From: Bradyrhizobium sp. Ash2021
Lineage (GTDB): Bacteria > Pseudomonadota > Alphaproteobacteria > Rhizobiales > Xanthobacteraceae
Direction: 5' to 3'
Length of the DNA: 64,000 bases
Assembly (NCBI RefSeq): GCF_031202265.1
Contig: NZ_CP100604.1
Coordinates: 372,001-436,000 of the forward strand
Shown: in pieces, positions 62,534-64,000 of the stretch
Numbering within the stretch: the first letter of the stretch is position 1
How the letters are laid out: each line of letters begins with the position of its first letter
Translations under genes and position numbers: made by a program
Notes under the pieces: model-generated
The model's input: only the letters and a program-made list of their open reading frames with translations
The model's database searches: none
What the model was told of the DNA's origin: nothing

Positions 62534-64000
62534 TCACAAATTCCGCAACACCGTGGCCGGTTTCTGGTTCAGGGCCAAAAGCGTCCCGGCCAGTCCCAGC
62601 CCCACCGTGACGATCAGCGCGGCCACGACCACGCCGGCGGCGCTTCCGGCCTGCCAGATGAAGCTCAGCGTCATCAGCCGGGTCACGATCAGCCAGGCGG
62701 CGATCGAGCCCGCGATCACGCCGAACACGGCGGTGGCAAAGCCGATCATCAGATATTCCAGCGCATAGGCGCCGAGCAGCCGCGCGCGGGTGGCCCCGAG
62801 CGTCTTCAGGATTACCGCGTCGTAGACCCGGTGGCGATGGCCGGCGGCGAGCGCGCCGCCCAGCACCAGGATGGCCGAGATCAGCGTCACCGCGCTGGCG
62901 CCGCGGATCGCCATCACGAGGTTGGTGACCACGCTGCCGATGGTTTCCAGCGCCTCGCGCACCCGCACGCTGGTTACCGTCGGGAAGGCGTCGGCCACCT
63001 GTTTGATGATGCGGGCGTCGCCGGCGGCGTCCGGATGGGTCTCGGTCAGGGTCGCGACATGGCTGTGCGGCGCGCCCTTGAAGGCGTTCGGCGAGAACAC
63101 CAGCACGAAATTGATGCCGAGGCCCTGCCAGTCGATATTGCGCAGATTGGCGATTTTGGCCGGAATGTCGCGGCCGAGCACGTTGACGACGATCTCGTCG
63201 CCGATTTTGAGCTTGAGCCCGTCGGCGATCTTCTTCTCCATCGAGACCAGTGGCGGACCGCTGTAATCCGGCCCCCACCACTCGCCCTCGACGATCTTCG
63301 AGCCCTTGGGAATCTCGCCGGTATAGGTCAGGCCACGGTCGCTCTGCAGCACCCATTCGGAATCCTGCGACGCCTTGAGGTCTTCGGCCTTGACGCCGCG
63401 GGCGGCGGCGATCCGCCCGCGCAGCATCGGCACGTCCTCCACGGTCGATCCGGGCGCGGTCTGTTTCAGGAAGGCAGCGAAGCGGTCGGCTTCGGTGGTG
63501 GGAATATCGATGAAGTAGAACGACGGCGCGCGATCCGGCAGCGCCGCCAGGAACTGCCGCCGCAGATTGCCGTCGATCTGGGTAATGGTGACCAGCACCG
63601 CGAGCCCCAGGCCGAGCGACATCACGACCGACGGCGTCAGTGCGCCGGGCCGGTAGATGTTGGCGATCGCCAGCCGCAGCATGGTGATGCGACTACGGGG
63701 CAGGCGGCGCGCCAGCGCCATCAGCCCGGCGGCGACGCCGCGCAGCAGCGCGAACACCGCGGCTGAGGAGACGACGAACACCGCCGCGACGCGCTTGTCA
63801 TAGGCAAGCCCGATCGCAACCGCGATCAACAGCGCAATCACCACCGCCATCAGCGCCAGATAGCTCCAGCGCGGGCGGTGCCATTCGGGGGCTACTTCGT
63901 CGCGGAACAGCGCCGCGACCGGCACATCATGCACCCGGCCGAGCGGCCACAGGCCGAAGGCCAGCGCCGTGAGCAGGCCGTAGATGAACGACAGCGCGAG
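62534..64000 (-). CDS. ABC transporter permease (FtsX/YbbP-like), N-terminus outside window
   Basis: 489 codons are open from the stop at 62534 to base 64000; the frame upstream of the GTG at 63934 still reads as protein (SFIYGLLTALAFGLWPLGRV), so the real start lies beyond the window. There are several membrane helices; the FtsX-like domain includes VVMSLGLGLAVLVTITQIDG and a C-terminal four-helix part ending GTLLALNQKPATVLRNL. Matching COG3127-type permeases are about 850 residues. It probably works with an ATPase encoded outside the window. Confidence 0.88.
   Translation of the reverse strand, partial: LALSFIYGLLTALAFGLWPLGRVHDVPVAALFRDEVAPEWHRPRWSYLALMAVVIALLIAVAIGLAYDKRVAAVFVVSSAAVFALLRGVAAGLMALARRLPRSRITMLRLAIANIYRPGALTPSVVMSLGLGLAVLVTITQIDGNLRRQFLAALPDRAPSFYFIDIPTTEADRFAAFLKQTAPGSTVEDVPMLRGRIAAARGVKAEDLKASQDSEWVLQSDRGLTYTGEIPKGSKIVEGEWWGPDYSGPPLVSMEKKIADGLKLKIGDEIVVNVLGRDIPAKIANLRNIDWQGLGINFVLVFSPNAFKGAPHSHVATLTETHPDAAGDARIIKQVADAFPTVTSVRVREALETIGSVVTNLVMAIRGASAVTLISAILVLGGALAAGHRHRVYDAVILKTLGATRARLLGAYALEYLMIGFATAVFGVIAGSIAAWLIVTRLMTLSFIWQAGSAAGVVVAALIVTVGLGLAGTLLALNQKPATVLRNL

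Overview
The window is chromosomal DNA of a GC-rich alphaproteobacterium of the Bradyrhizobium/Rhodopseudomonas group. This rests on recognisable rhizobial gene neighbourhoods: sdhCDAB, a malonyl-CoA synthetase of MatB type, ffh-rpsP-rimM-trmD-rplS-leuC, dapF-mtaB-ftsY-yciB, ccmABCDG divergent from acnA, and DUF2794. It is also supported by the dense set of palindromic intergenic repeats typical of that group. No tRNA or rRNA gene, phage or CRISPR array was seen.

Layout. 1-4 kb holds an NTF2-like gene fragment, an AraC regulator, a complete IS701-family insertion and a broken glutathione-transferase-like gene. 4-8.4 kb is a module of two COG4705 membrane proteins and a small secreted protein, divergent from an OmpR-type response regulator and histidine kinase; the shared promoter region carries two PmrA-like direct-repeat boxes. 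8.4-12 kb is succinate dehydrogenase. 12-22 kb is accessory: a LysR remnant, a TauE/SafE exporter, malonyl-CoA synthetase with an SDR, and an AraC regulator divergent from a ferritin-like diiron protein, an OsmC protein and a frameshifted methyltransferase. 22-24 kb has a fasciclin-domain protein, a cytochrome b561-like protein and a Tat-type molybdopterin oxidoreductase. 25-39 kb holds leuB, asd, leuD and leuC with a carbonic anhydrase, a CitE-like lyase, a zinc-ribbon protein with a damaged peptidase motif, and an island of very small secreted proteins. 39-44 kb is the rplS/trmD/rimM/rpsP/ffh translation and secretion cluster. 44-52 kb has SIMPL and GyrI-like proteins, dapF, mtaB, an RluA-type synthase, ftsY and yciB. 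52-56 kb is cytochrome c maturation, divergent from acnA. 59-64 kb ends with DUF1223, DUF2794, a GNAT, a Bax-inhibitor-1 protein and a truncated ABC permease.

How the genes work together. Most of the window is core metabolism: the TCA cycle and respiratory chain (sdh, acn, ccm), branched-chain and aspartate-family amino acids (leuBCD, asd, dapF), co-translational protein targeting (ffh, ftsY) and tRNA/ribosome maturation (trmD, rimM, mtaB). The most promising under-described material is the COG4705/two-component module with its paired operator-like boxes, a candidate minus-strand small RNA with a clean intrinsic terminator near 60.0 kb, the diiron/OsmC/methyltransferase cluster, and the nested palindromic repeats that occupy most convergent gene junctions and in some places supply stop codons or a protein tail. 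Several genes are broken by small indels or a nonsense codon; without reads these cannot be separated from assembly errors.
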